Part shown: piece after piece, positions 8,851-18,037 of the stretch
Layout: every line of letters starts with the position of its first letter
Numbering within the stretch: position 1 is the first letter of the stretch
Assembly (NCBI GenBank): GCA_017403145.1
Contig: JAFQOO010000008.1
Location: forward strand, 38,064-102,063
Reading direction: 5' to 3'
Length of the DNA stretch: 64,000 nt
Source: Clostridia bacterium
GTDB lineage: Bacteria > Bacillota > Clostridia > Christensenellales > DTU072
Made by a program: the position numbers and the translations under genes
Notes under the pieces: model-generated
Told to the model about the DNA's origin: nothing
Databases searched by the model: none
What the model saw: the letters and a program-made list of their open reading frames with translations, nothing else

Positions 8851-9054
8851 TTATCGAAGACTACTTTTTTTTGCTTTTCTATCTGCGATAATCATTCTTC
8901 TTACAGCCCTAGCGCAAGTGAACTCGTATTCTTCTTGCATTCTGCAGTGGGCACAATAAGGATAGCTTCCACAAAGGTCTTTACCTGCTATTTCGCTATC
9001 GCACCATTTTTCCACGTCAAGCCTTGCTTGCAATTCTTTATTTGTTCTTTCCAT
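8851..9054 (-). CDS. Small cysteine-rich protein of unknown function
   Basis: 67 aa, with AGGAGA seven bases ahead of its ATG and only 8 bases after the lipoprotein gene, so very likely co-transcribed. Cysteines fall in a pattern WC, LCGSYPYCAHC and later TCA, suggesting a small metal-binding fold. The basic C-terminus (RRMIIADRKAKKS) is helical in character. I do not recognise a characterised family. A terminator follows directly, supporting it as a real last gene of the unit. Confidence 0.65.
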   Translation of the reverse strand: MERTNKELQARLDVEKWCDSEIAGKDLCGSYPYCAHCRMQEEYEFTCARAVRRMIIADRKAKKSSLR

Positions 9055-9062
9055 AATTTCTC

Positions 9063-11324
9063 CTATTTGCCGGTATAAACGTCGTAGATATTCTTCTTGA
9101 GCTTCTTAACGTTAATCTTAATGGCATCTTTATAATCTTTATTTACGGTTATTTTGTTGTTTTCCTCGTCGCGTTCGTAAACGTTTTGGGGAACAATCTT
9201 GATGTATTCGTTATATGCTATGCTTCTATCCTCGTCGCGGATACCCTTCTTGAGGCTATCGTATAGAGATACGCCCTTTCCGTTTACGGTTGCTTTTAGG
9301 TATGCAATAATTTCTGCATCGTCAGCGAATACCAATTCACTGCCATCCTTAGCAATAAAGGGAGTCTTAGCAATGGTCATAACGGATACGCCTGCATAAT
9401 CGTTGGTTGCGTTACCGCTCAAGCTATAGGTATAGGATACGCCGATTTTACCATCTGCGGTAAAGGCATTACCAACGTTGGTGTTATATGCATAGATATC
9501 TTTTGCGAGGTCGGTAAAGTTTTCTACCCAGCTGTTATCTTTCTTATCAGCAGTGATTAGATAACCCCAATCTGCGTTGAATGAACCTGCATCGTCGCAG
9601 TAGGAATACAAATATTTTTCAAATAGGTCGTATGCTTCTTCGTACTTGCTTTCTGCATAGAGTGCGCTTAGTTCGCTTTGCATTCTGGCGATAACGTCGG
9701 CGATAACCTCTTCGTTTTCAACGTATGCAACGGAGGGGCATAGACCTTCTTTGTTTTCGGCTTCTGCTTTACAGGTTGCGCCCTCTTCTTTGAGTTCGTG
9801 TTTGGGGCAATCGTAATCTACGTCGTAGTCGGGGTTGGAAGCAAGAGCCTTTTCGGTTGCCATAAAGTATGCACAAGCTTCTTCAAGAGCTTCTTCATCG
9901 TCGCGTAGAGTTTCTAGGAAAGCAACAACGTCGGTATCGAACTTGAAGAGTACTTGCTTTACGAAGAAGTAATCGTCAAGGTCTACGATAGCGGGATGAT
10001 AATATAGAGTATCCATACCGGTACCGGTGGAAGATATTGCGGATATAAAGGAAGACTTAACCTCGTCTGCATTCTTACCGTGATATCCATTCTTTTGGTT
10101 TTCGTATAGATACTTGAATTCCTTTACGATACGTGCATCGATATCCGTTCTATTAGCAAAGTTTGCATCGGACTTCAAATATACTTCTGCGTTAAAGGAA
10201 TTGTTAGCTTGTGCTTCGAATTGGCTCTTATAGAAATAAGCCATATCGCGATTGTTATTATTCATACTATCGATTAGCAAACGATATGCTTCGATTTCGT
10301 ACTTATCGCCACCATCGGCAAGGAGTTTATCATACTCTGCCTTGATATCACGAAGTTGAGCCTTATCTTTTACTGCCTTAGGAATATCGGCATCCTTTGC
10401 GTAACGAGAGATTTCTACGTCGTCGAAAGTGATGATGCTATAATCGGTTTCCTTTTCTTCTTCAGCCTTAACGTCGCGAGGATATACTAAAGTGTAATCG
10501 TAAACGTAGGTGTGCTCGATTTCTTCTATTTCACCATCTTCTTTTTCTTTAGTTTCGGTAAAGAGAACGGTGAAGTTCTTTTCTTCGGTGCGGTTAGCAT
10601 AATTTTCGGTTTCTTCGCTAGTGAACGCTACGGAATAACCTTCGGTGGGAACTATAAATTCTTTGGATGCTGTTTCGTCGTCGTAGATAACCTTTGCTTT
10701 AATCTTGGATTCGTCGAGGTCTGCGCCGATTAGACATTCTTTTTCTTCGCCGAAGAATTTATCTAGATAGGTTAAAGTATCTTCGGTAAGAACGATTTCT
10801 TTAACGTTTTCGGTAGCAATAGCCTTGTATTCTCTGCTCCATTCGTCGTTCTTTGCTTCGGTGATAAAGCTTTCAAGAGAGCTTTCGATAGAGTCGTTTA
10901 CGGTCTTGATAGCAAGATATCTTTCTGCATAGGTAAGAACGTCTTCTGCCTTAGCTTTTGCTCCTTTACCGAATAGAACGTCGTAACGAGCTTGAGAGGT
11001 CTTGCTTGCATCGGTCAAATAGGACATAGCTTCTGCAAGAAGATAGGTTGCTTGGATTTTACCTTGTAAGCAAAGGTCCAAAGCTTCGCCTACGCTCATA
11101 CCGTAGTAGTTAACGTAGCTGTAAAGACGTGAACTGCTGTTGCAGTAGTCCAATAGCTCGTTGTAGCTAACTTCGAGGGTGATACCGTTATGAGTTACGG
11201 TTACGTAAGTTTCGTTTGCAGTACGGAAATCGTTTTCTCGGAAGAAAGAGCAACCAACTGCAAGAGATGCAATCATTGCTACGACGATAACTAGTGCAAA
11301 AATACTAATAAATCTTTTCTTCAT
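9063..11324 (-). CDS. Large lipoprotein, possibly SurA/PrsA-like foldase relative
   Basis: 753 aa. Signal peptide with lipobox LAVGC, so lipid anchoring at C25 on the outer face of the membrane is expected. The first 60 mature residues (VTHNGITLEVSYNELLDYC and onward) resemble the N-terminal chaperone segment of SurA/PrsA-type proteins, and genes of that type often sit beside mfd in Clostridia. No recognisable parvulin domain is seen in the long acidic, alanine-, tyrosine- and glutamate-rich remainder. A cysteine/histidine patch (CPKHELKEEGATC and LCPS) lies near residues 500-530. It has its own promoter downstream of mfd. The foldase role is an inference. Confidence 0.7.
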   Translation of the reverse strand: MKKRFISIFALVIVVAMIASLAVGCSFFRENDFRTANETYVTVTHNGITLEVSYNELLDYCNSSSRLYSYVNYYGMSVGEALDLCLQGKIQATYLLAEAMSYLTDASKTSQARYDVLFGKGAKAKAEDVLTYAERYLAIKTVNDSIESSLESFITEAKNDEWSREYKAIATENVKEIVLTEDTLTYLDKFFGEEKECLIGADLDESKIKAKVIYDDETASKEFIVPTEGYSVAFTSEETENYANRTEEKNFTVLFTETKEKEDGEIEEIEHTYVYDYTLVYPRDVKAEEEKETDYSIITFDDVEISRYAKDADIPKAVKDKAQLRDIKAEYDKLLADGGDKYEIEAYRLLIDSMNNNNRDMAYFYKSQFEAQANNSFNAEVYLKSDANFANRTDIDARIVKEFKYLYENQKNGYHGKNADEVKSSFISAISSTGTGMDTLYYHPAIVDLDDYFFVKQVLFKFDTDVVAFLETLRDDEEALEEACAYFMATEKALASNPDYDVDYDCPKHELKEEGATCKAEAENKEGLCPSVAYVENEEVIADVIARMQSELSALYAESKYEEAYDLFEKYLYSYCDDAGSFNADWGYLITADKKDNSWVENFTDLAKDIYAYNTNVGNAFTADGKIGVSYTYSLSGNATNDYAGVSVMTIAKTPFIAKDGSELVFADDAEIIAYLKATVNGKGVSLYDSLKKGIRDEDRSIAYNEYIKIVPQNVYERDEENNKITVNKDYKDAIKINVKKLKKNIYDVYTGK

Positions 11325-11372
11325 TATTAAGGTTTACTCCTTAAATTCTTTATAATTATAAATACAACTAGC

Positions 11373-11401
11373 ATTATACTATATCTAAAAATAAAATACA
11401 A
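11373..11401 (-). promoter_or_regulatory. Promoter of the large lipoprotein gene
   Basis: TTGTAT (11401-11396), 17 bp spacer, TATAAT (11378-11373). AAGGAG lies just upstream of the ATG at 11324. Confidence 0.7.
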
Positions 11402-11434
11402 GAAAATATAACTAAAATTTAGGCGAACTCTTTT

Positions 11435-14400
11435 CTAACCACAAGATGTGGCGGTTATTAGGAAATTACGCAACAAGGCAATTCGACTTTCAACCGTTTT
11501 ACGACGATTATCAAAGATAATAACGGGCGGAGTGGTGGGTGAAAGTATACTTTCTTTGCTAAACTCGGATATAGCGCGGAAGACACCCTCGTTGCCAAAA
11601 ATAGAGGTGTCGTCAAAATGCAAGCCCATACCCTCGTCGGTAGCAACGACCTTTACCGCACCTATCTTCTTTGCAAGGTTCTTTATAAGTCCCACGTTGA
11701 TAAGGTTTTCCACGCTACGCGGAAGCACGCCGTAGATATCCTTCATTTCCTTGACGAATGCTTGATAGTCCTCGTACGAGCTTATGGTAGCCGAGCGCTT
11801 GTAGAAGGATACTCGCGCAGAATTTTCTTTGACGTAGTCTTTGGGCAAGGTCATATCTCCCGATATGTTTACCTCGATTTCTTTTTCTTTGACGGGTGCT
11901 CTGCCCTGTACTTCCTCTACGCACTCCTTGAGAAGCTTGCAGTACATATCGTAGCCCACTTTTTCCATATTTCCGTGTTGTTCTTTGCCGAGAATATTGC
12001 CCGCGCCGCGAATTTCCAGGTCCTGCATAGCAATCTTAAAGCCACTACCAAGCTCCGTGTAGCGGAACAATGCGTCGAGTCTTTTTTCGGCGTTCTCGGT
12101 AAGTACCTTACCCTCTCTAACGGTGAAATATGCGTATGCCAAAGTATTGGAGCGCCCTACTCTACCGCGCAACTGATAAAGCTCGGCGAGTCCAAGCATA
12201 TCGGCATCGATAACTATGAGCGTATTAGCATCGGGAATATCAATACCGTTTTCGATAATGGTAGTAGCGATAAGCACGTCGCTTTCCTTGTCGTAAAAGT
12301 CCTTTAGTTTTTTAGCAAGCTCACCCTCGTCCATTTGTCCGTGAGCGTAGCTCACCCTTGCAGAGGAACCAAGTAAAGATTGGATATCGGAATGGAACTT
12401 TTCAATGGTTTGCACTCTGTTATACAATATGAATACTTGTCCGCCACGCGCAATTTCCCTTTCGCAAGCATCTTTGATGAGAGCATCGGTACATTCCACG
12501 ACGTAGGTTTCTACGGGAAGCCTATTTTTAGGTGGCGTTTCGAGAGTACTTATATCCCTTATGCCACTCATAGCCATATGCAAGGTTCTTGGTATTGGTG
12601 TTGCCGAAAGCGAAAGTACGTTTACGTCGTTTTTTAGCACCTTTATCTTTTCTTTATGCTCTACGCCAAAACGTTGTTCTTCGTCTAGAACAAGCAAGCC
12701 GAGGTCGGCAAATACCACGTCTTTAGCAAGTATTCTATGGGTTGCTACAACCACGTTAGTTTCGCCATTTTCTATGCGTTTTAGCGCACTCTTTATATCC
12801 GATTGGGATACGAAACGCGACAACATATCGATTTTTATACCGAAGGGTTTAAAACGCTCTTGCAAGGTGTTATAGTGCTGTTGGCATAGTATCGTGGTGG
12901 GGGAAAGGAATACCGCTTGCTTACCCTCGATAACGGTTTTGAATATGGCGCGCAAGGCGACTTCCGTTTTACCAAAGCCCACGTCTCCGCAAAGGAGTCT
13001 ATCCATAATTTTACCGCGCTCCATATCCTCTTTTATTTCGCTTATGGCAATCAATTGGTCGTCGGTTTCCTCATATGGGAAGGCATCTTCAAGTTCCTGT
13101 TGCCAAGGAGTGTCGGGAGAATATTTGTATCCTTTAGAACGCAAGCGTTTTTCATATAGTCTTACAAGGTCGAGCGCCATTTCTCTAATGGAAGTCTTTA
13201 CCCTTTGCTTAACCTTTTCAAACTCCTTACCGCCTATCTTGTGTAGTACGGGAGCACCACCTCCCGTATATTTATCCACCTCGTCCATACGGTCGACGGG
13301 TAGATAGAACTTGTCGCCACCACGATATAGTATGCAAAAATAATCACGCGTTCCCATCGAGGTCGTCAGCGTCATAAGTCCTTCGGAAAGCCCTATACCA
13401 TATTTCTCGTGAACGACGTAATCACCCTTTTCGGGCATAACGAAAGCCTGACGTTTGCGCTCGGAAGATTTTTTTCTAACCTCGCTCTTTTTTATAACGT
13501 CGTCGGTACCTATCAACGTAACCTTTGCACTAGGACAAGTAAAGCCACGAGAAATTCGCTCTGGAATAAGTAAAACGGGATATTCGTCGTCGGGATTGGT
13601 GGTTATTTTAACCGCTATATCGTTTTCGTAAAAGAAGGTTTGGAGTGATTTGCAAGTGCCTTCGTTACCGCAGTATATCAGCACTTGGGTACCGCTGATA
13701 TTGGAGGTACGCACGTCGTTTGCTAAAGCGGGATAGTTGGAAGCATATTTGGGAAGAGCAAGCGATTTTACGTTAAAAATTGCTTGGGGCTCAAATATGG
13801 GATTGGACGCGGTTATTTGTTGGAATGCAAGCAAAGTATTATTCTCAAAGCGCCTGTACAACTCGCTAGCGCTCATAACGGATTCCTTGTGTTGCTCTAG
13901 CGCTTCGCCCGCTTCCATAAAAGATTTTACCCTAGTAACGTGAGCATTTCTTTGTAACTTGAGCTTATCGTCTATCGCTTTGGGTTCGTCAAGAACAATA
14001 ATGCTATCCTTAGGCAGATAATCTATAAGGCTAGCACACTCTTTCTTTACAAAAGGCAAAGCCCATACCAAAGAGGCATCCGAGGGGTTTAGCTCTAGTC
14101 TTGAAACCACGGAATCTATTATTTCCGCAGTTCTTTTGCCCGCTTTTTTTCTTAAAGAATTTAGCTTTGTAACAACCTCTTTTGCTAGGGTTTGGGGTAT
14201 TAAAATATCGCTTTTGGGAGATATAATTATGCTATTTAGCTCTCTAACGGAAAGCATAGTTTCGGGAGCGAAGGTACGCAATGACTCGATTTCATCACCA
14301 AAGAATTCCACACGAGTGGGTAGCTCTTGTCCCGTGCTCCAAAGGTCGAAAACGTCGCCTCTTCGGCTAAATTCGCCGGGCGAAAGCACTTGTTCGGAGT

Positions 14401-14875
14401 AAACGTATCCCCCGTTTATAAGCCTTTCCGCAAGGTCGTTTATATCTATTTCCATACCCTTGTCTAGATAGGTAATACTATCTTCGAACAGCTTTGGCGA
14501 GGGGAAATATTGCATAAGTCCCTCTATAGAAATTACCGCGCCAACCGCCTCTCCGCAAAGAATTTGGGAAAGAGCGAGCGTTCTATCGGCAATAGTTGGA
14601 GAATCGTTAACGGTAGTGTTAATCAATAAATCGTCGCGCTCGGGAACCAGCACTACTTTACCGCTAGCATACTCGTTAAGCACGTCGCAAGCTTGTCTAG
14701 CGGATAGTCTATCGGGCGTAACGTATACGAAAAAGTGTCCCGCAGTGCTTGCGAGATGGTATCTTGCGTTTTGCGCCGAATAGAAGACCGCTGAGTTTTC
14801 TCCCCTATCCAGCGCAAGTTTTAGGTTTTGATAGACCTTCCCCAGCTTATCCGGGGAAAAGCGAGTAGGTAACAT
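11435..14875 (-). CDS. mfd: Transcription-repair coupling factor
   Basis: 1146 aa, normal length. Mfd displaces RNA polymerase stalled at DNA lesions and recruits UvrA. Visible in order: the UvrB-homology N-terminal part (GEFSRRGDVFDLW), the CarD-like polymerase-interacting domain (GDYVVHEKYGIGL), Walker A GDVGFGKTE, the DEEQRFG helicase motif II, SATPIPRT, RGRVGRS and the C-terminal TRCF domain. The ATG shares one base with the GH31 stop codon (TAATG at 14875). This implies read-through coupling from an unrelated sugar gene. Confidence 0.97.
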   Translation of the reverse strand: MLPTRFSPDKLGKVYQNLKLALDRGENSAVFYSAQNARYHLASTAGHFFVYVTPDRLSARQACDVLNEYASGKVVLVPERDDLLINTTVNDSPTIADRTLALSQILCGEAVGAVISIEGLMQYFPSPKLFEDSITYLDKGMEIDINDLAERLINGGYVYSEQVLSPGEFSRRGDVFDLWSTGQELPTRVEFFGDEIESLRTFAPETMLSVRELNSIIISPKSDILIPQTLAKEVVTKLNSLRKKAGKRTAEIIDSVVSRLELNPSDASLVWALPFVKKECASLIDYLPKDSIIVLDEPKAIDDKLKLQRNAHVTRVKSFMEAGEALEQHKESVMSASELYRRFENNTLLAFQQITASNPIFEPQAIFNVKSLALPKYASNYPALANDVRTSNISGTQVLIYCGNEGTCKSLQTFFYENDIAVKITTNPDDEYPVLLIPERISRGFTCPSAKVTLIGTDDVIKKSEVRKKSSERKRQAFVMPEKGDYVVHEKYGIGLSEGLMTLTTSMGTRDYFCILYRGGDKFYLPVDRMDEVDKYTGGGAPVLHKIGGKEFEKVKQRVKTSIREMALDLVRLYEKRLRSKGYKYSPDTPWQQELEDAFPYEETDDQLIAISEIKEDMERGKIMDRLLCGDVGFGKTEVALRAIFKTVIEGKQAVFLSPTTILCQQHYNTLQERFKPFGIKIDMLSRFVSQSDIKSALKRIENGETNVVVATHRILAKDVVFADLGLLVLDEEQRFGVEHKEKIKVLKNDVNVLSLSATPIPRTLHMAMSGIRDISTLETPPKNRLPVETYVVECTDALIKDACEREIARGGQVFILYNRVQTIEKFHSDIQSLLGSSARVSYAHGQMDEGELAKKLKDFYDKESDVLIATTIIENGIDIPDANTLIVIDADMLGLAELYQLRGRVGRSNTLAYAYFTVREGKVLTENAEKRLDALFRYTELGSGFKIAMQDLEIRGAGNILGKEQHGNMEKVGYDMYCKLLKECVEEVQGRAPVKEKEIEVNISGDMTLPKDYVKENSARVSFYKRSATISSYEDYQAFVKEMKDIYGVLPRSVENLINVGLIKNLAKKIGAVKVVATDEGMGLHFDDTSIFGNEGVFRAISEFSKESILSPTTPPVIIFDNRRKTVESRIALLRNFLITATSCG

Positions 14876-17022
14876 TATAGGTTGATTTTTATTTCTACCT
14901 TATCGGTTGCCTTTACTCCTTCTATGATTATAGTGTTAAGAGCCTTTTGGACTTCAACTTTTTCTCCGTTAATTAGCACTTCGCTACCCTCTATATCATA
15001 CTCAAAGCATACGGTATAGGTGCGTTCGCTAGGTAGTAGCTCGGCGCTACCCTCTACAGGATTGATAGTAAAGAGGTCGCCCTTAAGTTCGAACTTGGTG
15101 AAGGCTCCTTTATCCAAAGTGTAATCGGTGCTTTCGCCATCGTCTTCGTACAAGGTGTATTCCCCGTCGCCCGCGTTATATACGTTAAGCACCAAGCTAG
15201 AGGGATTACCGCTAAAGTTACCTTCCACGTCGGCAAAGGGAATTATAGCTCCTTGCTTTGCGTAAACGGGTATGGACTTTTTATCTCTCGTAACTTTGTG
15301 ATATCCACCGCCAAGCACTTCGCCTGTGAATATATCGGTCCAAATACCTTCGGGTAGCCAGATTTCGCGGGTGCTTATACCCTCTTTGTTCCACTTTGAA
15401 GTGATGGGGCAAACCATAAGGTTGTCGCCGAACATATATTGGTTTTTAACCTTATATGCCTCTTCTAGTTGAGGATAGTCGTAGTATAAAGGCTTGCAAA
15501 TCGGCACGGAATGCTTATAGTTATTATAGTAAGCGGTATAAACGTAAGGGATAAAATTATGGCGGAAGCGCAAAGCTTGGACAGCCTCTTCTTCTACCGT
15601 CTTATGGTTCCAGGGCTCCTTGCTCATTACCATATTGTTGCTATGCAAACGCATTATAGGTGTAAATACGCCGAATTGTACCCAACGTAGATATAGCTCG
15701 TCGTTTTCGGCATTACCCATATGATGTCCGCCGATATCGTGCGACCAATGGGTGTAGCCTACGTTAGAAGCGTTGTAGGTAAAATAAGGTTGGAAATCGA
15801 GGGACTTCCAAACGATACAAGCATCTCCACTAAATCCCAATGGATAACGATGCGAGCCTAGACCTGCATAGCGAGAGAGTATCAAGGGACGCTTTCCGTT
15901 CTTGGCGTTATCCAAAGTATGATAGTGATTGCAAGCCCATAGAGGGTCCAAGCCGGGGAGCTTACTCCACTTGCCTTGTTGCCAATCTATCCACCAAAAG
16001 TCTACGCCATCACGCTCGTAGGGTTTATGCAACACTTTGAAGTATGCGTTTAGGAAGCGAGGGTCGGTGCAATCAAACCTTACGGGTTCGCCATTTGGTT
16101 CCACTCCCATTTCCTTACACATTTCTTCGTATTGGTTTTCGAAGCTCCTTACACCGCTTGCAGGGTGTAGGTTTACGGTAACGTGCAAGTTCTTTTCCTT
16201 TAGTTCCTTTAGGAATGCCTTATAGTCGGGGAAGAGCTCGGTATTCCAGCTATAACCCGTCCAACCGCGTTGACATACGTAGCTGTCTTTAAAGGTGGTA
16301 TATCCAAAGCGCTTTGCCACGTCTACCCAATGCCAATCCATATCGATGGTGGCAACGGTAAAGGGAATTTCGCGCTCGATAAATTTGTCCATCAACTCAA
16401 GATATTCCTTTTGGGTATAGGCACGATAGCGGGACCACCAATTACCAAGAGCGTATCTCGGCACCATAGGGGGAGCGCCCGTTATCTTATAGAAAAGCTC
16501 CAGCGCCCTTTGAGGATTGGGGGTTGCAAAGCAATATAAATCTGTTTCTTCGGGACGAGCCTTGCACTCTCCGTCTTCGGCAAGGATAAGAGAATTATCT
16601 TCTATAACCGCAACACCGTTTCTACCTATTACGCCTAGTCCTAGGGGTGCATAACCGCGTGTCATATCTAGCGTACGATAGGTTCCCTTTAGGTTATCTT
16701 TGTTATCTGCTTTTACGCGCTTGCCGGCGATATCTACAAAATCAATTCTCTTTTTCTTGCGATTTACGTAGTATTCCGCAGCCTCGGTCTTGACCGCTAT
16801 ATGTTTATCTAGGAACTTTAGGGAATACTCGCACTCACCCAAGTCGCGATACCAAACTGATTGCGTAGCACTATCGGTAAAGGAAGATTTTTCGTCAAAC
16901 TCCACTCTGATTAGTTCGGGGGCTATTACCGTAACGCGTATTTTGCCCGTGATATATTCTTGTTTTGGGTTACCTTTTCCGCTTGTTTTAGCAACCAAAT
17001 GAGCATCTAATCTTGTTTCCAT
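14875..17022 (-). CDS. Glycoside hydrolase family 31 (alpha-glucosidase/alpha-xylosidase type)
   Basis: 715 aa from the ATG at 17022, which has GGGAGA seven bases ahead and starts right after the stop of the upstream gene; an in-frame ATG at 17061 would overlap that gene. The nucleophile region is FWWIDWQQG (Asp near 346), and the acid/base aspartate is expected in the later SGDACIVW (near 398). N-terminal GH31 beta domain and C-terminal DUF5110-like strands (GDGEYTLYEDDGES) are present. The absence of a signal peptide suggests a cytoplasmic enzyme acting on imported alpha-linked oligosaccharides. Exact substrate unknown. Confidence 0.9.
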   Translation of the reverse strand: METRLDAHLVAKTSGKGNPKQEYITGKIRVTVIAPELIRVEFDEKSSFTDSATQSVWYRDLGECEYSLKFLDKHIAVKTEAAEYYVNRKKKRIDFVDIAGKRVKADNKDNLKGTYRTLDMTRGYAPLGLGVIGRNGVAVIEDNSLILAEDGECKARPEETDLYCFATPNPQRALELFYKITGAPPMVPRYALGNWWSRYRAYTQKEYLELMDKFIEREIPFTVATIDMDWHWVDVAKRFGYTTFKDSYVCQRGWTGYSWNTELFPDYKAFLKELKEKNLHVTVNLHPASGVRSFENQYEEMCKEMGVEPNGEPVRFDCTDPRFLNAYFKVLHKPYERDGVDFWWIDWQQGKWSKLPGLDPLWACNHYHTLDNAKNGKRPLILSRYAGLGSHRYPLGFSGDACIVWKSLDFQPYFTYNASNVGYTHWSHDIGGHHMGNAENDELYLRWVQFGVFTPIMRLHSNNMVMSKEPWNHKTVEEEAVQALRFRHNFIPYVYTAYYNNYKHSVPICKPLYYDYPQLEEAYKVKNQYMFGDNLMVCPITSKWNKEGISTREIWLPEGIWTDIFTGEVLGGGYHKVTRDKKSIPVYAKQGAIIPFADVEGNFSGNPSSLVLNVYNAGDGEYTLYEDDGESTDYTLDKGAFTKFELKGDLFTINPVEGSAELLPSERTYTVCFEYDIEGSEVLINGEKVEVQKALNTIIIEGVKATDKVEIKINL

Positions 17023-17023
17023 A

Positions 17024-17932
17024 CTAAATCTCCCTATGTTCGTTTCTATATATACCACCATCCATAGCTTCTTCTATAAAGGTGGATAGATATTCTTTTA
17101 CCGCCTCGCCTGCGCGAGATTTCCTATTCAAATGGAAGTTATGATATTCTTTTTCGTAAACCGCTTTGAACTCAAAGCAGTAAACGTTTTTTTGTTTTAG
17201 TGCCTTCACTAGGATATCCCCTTGCTCGGAAAGGAACTCATCGTGTACCGAGTGGCAAATAAATGTGGGGGGATACTCTTCGTCTATCAAACGAGTTATG
17301 CTTGCATCTGCTAAGGCGGAGGAAATACTGCTATCCCACTGCGCCTTCTTGAGGTCTAGCTTGAAGAACTTTTTTATAAAATGATATTGGGTGGAATAAT
17401 AGGAATTGCCCTTCGCGTGCCTGATTGCATCGTAAAAACCAGAAAACAGCACTACTCCGCTAGGTCGCAAATCATACTTTCTTGCTTGGGCCCCTAGATA
17501 GGACGCGACGTAGGCTCCTAGCTCGTCCCCTCCAATAAACAATTTATCCAAGTTGAGAGCTAAGCTAGGGCTATGTTCTTTTAAATATGAAAGAATTGTT
17601 TCCGCCTCTTTTAGGCATTCTTTGGCGCCAAGATTTACCTCTCCCCTATATTCAACGTTAAGGACTGCCACGCCCATTTTTGCGAGTTCAACGCAAAAAG
17701 CTCGGCGACAATTTTTGCTTCTACTTGCGAGAGCGCCACCGTGAAAATAGATAAAAGTGGGAAGTTCCTTTTCCCCTTTGCGGTATAACGAAAAGGTCTG
17801 ACTTTTCCTATCGCCATACCTAACGTTTCTTTCCACCGTTACTCCCTCGTATCTAAGGTCGTAATTGGCATATTTTTCGCGCCTACCTATATAGATGCGC
17901 ATCCATAAATCGCGTAAACTCATATATAACAT
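17024..17932 (-). CDS. Alpha/beta-hydrolase-fold protein with altered nucleophile elbow
   Basis: 302 aa. The oxyanion HGG motif (FIYFHGGALASR) and the late Asp and His (SVHDEF and EKEYHNFHLN) fit the esterase/lipase alpha/beta-hydrolase family. The elbow, usually G-D-S-A-G, reads GGDELGA, so the serine is replaced by glutamate. Either it is non-catalytic or it uses unusual chemistry. It is followed by the GH31 gene with one intervening base, so they form an operon. The ATG at 17932 lies eight bases after a TATAAT, suggesting a leaderless start; a second ATG is three codons in. Confidence 0.75.
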   Translation of the reverse strand: MLYMSLRDLWMRIYIGRREKYANYDLRYEGVTVERNVRYGDRKSQTFSLYRKGEKELPTFIYFHGGALASRSKNCRRAFCVELAKMGVAVLNVEYRGEVNLGAKECLKEAETILSYLKEHSPSLALNLDKLFIGGDELGAYVASYLGAQARKYDLRPSGVVLFSGFYDAIRHAKGNSYYSTQYHFIKKFFKLDLKKAQWDSSISSALADASITRLIDEEYPPTFICHSVHDEFLSEQGDILVKALKQKNVYCFEFKAVYEKEYHNFHLNRKSRAGEAVKEYLSTFIEEAMDGGIYRNEHREI

Positions 17933-17940
17933 TTTAGCAC

Positions 17941-17965
17941 ATTATATGCGCGCGTGCAAGGGGGT
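17941..17965 (-). promoter_or_regulatory. Putative promoter of the alpha/beta-hydrolase-GH31-mfd operon
   Basis: TATAAT at 17946-17941 on the minus strand, preceded by an alternating GCGCGCG stretch. No convincing -35 box lies at 17 bp. The -10 is eight bases from the ATG. Confidence 0.45.
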
Positions 17966-17993
17966 TTTATCGTTGTTTTTAGTTTTAAAACAA

Positions 17994-18020
17994 CAAAAAA
18001 ACGCACCTCGCTAGGTGCGT
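17994..18020 (-). terminator. Intrinsic terminator after the GH78 gene
   Basis: 8-bp stem ACGCACCT / AGGTGCGT with a 4-base loop; on the minus strand it is followed by seven T. Confidence 0.85.
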
Positions 18021-18037
18021 TTCGTTTTTATAAACAT

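Noticed and set aside
17023..17061. Earlier ATG for the GH31 gene at 17061
   Set aside because: It overlaps the upstream gene by 38 bases; the ATG at 17022 has GGGAGA at the right distance.
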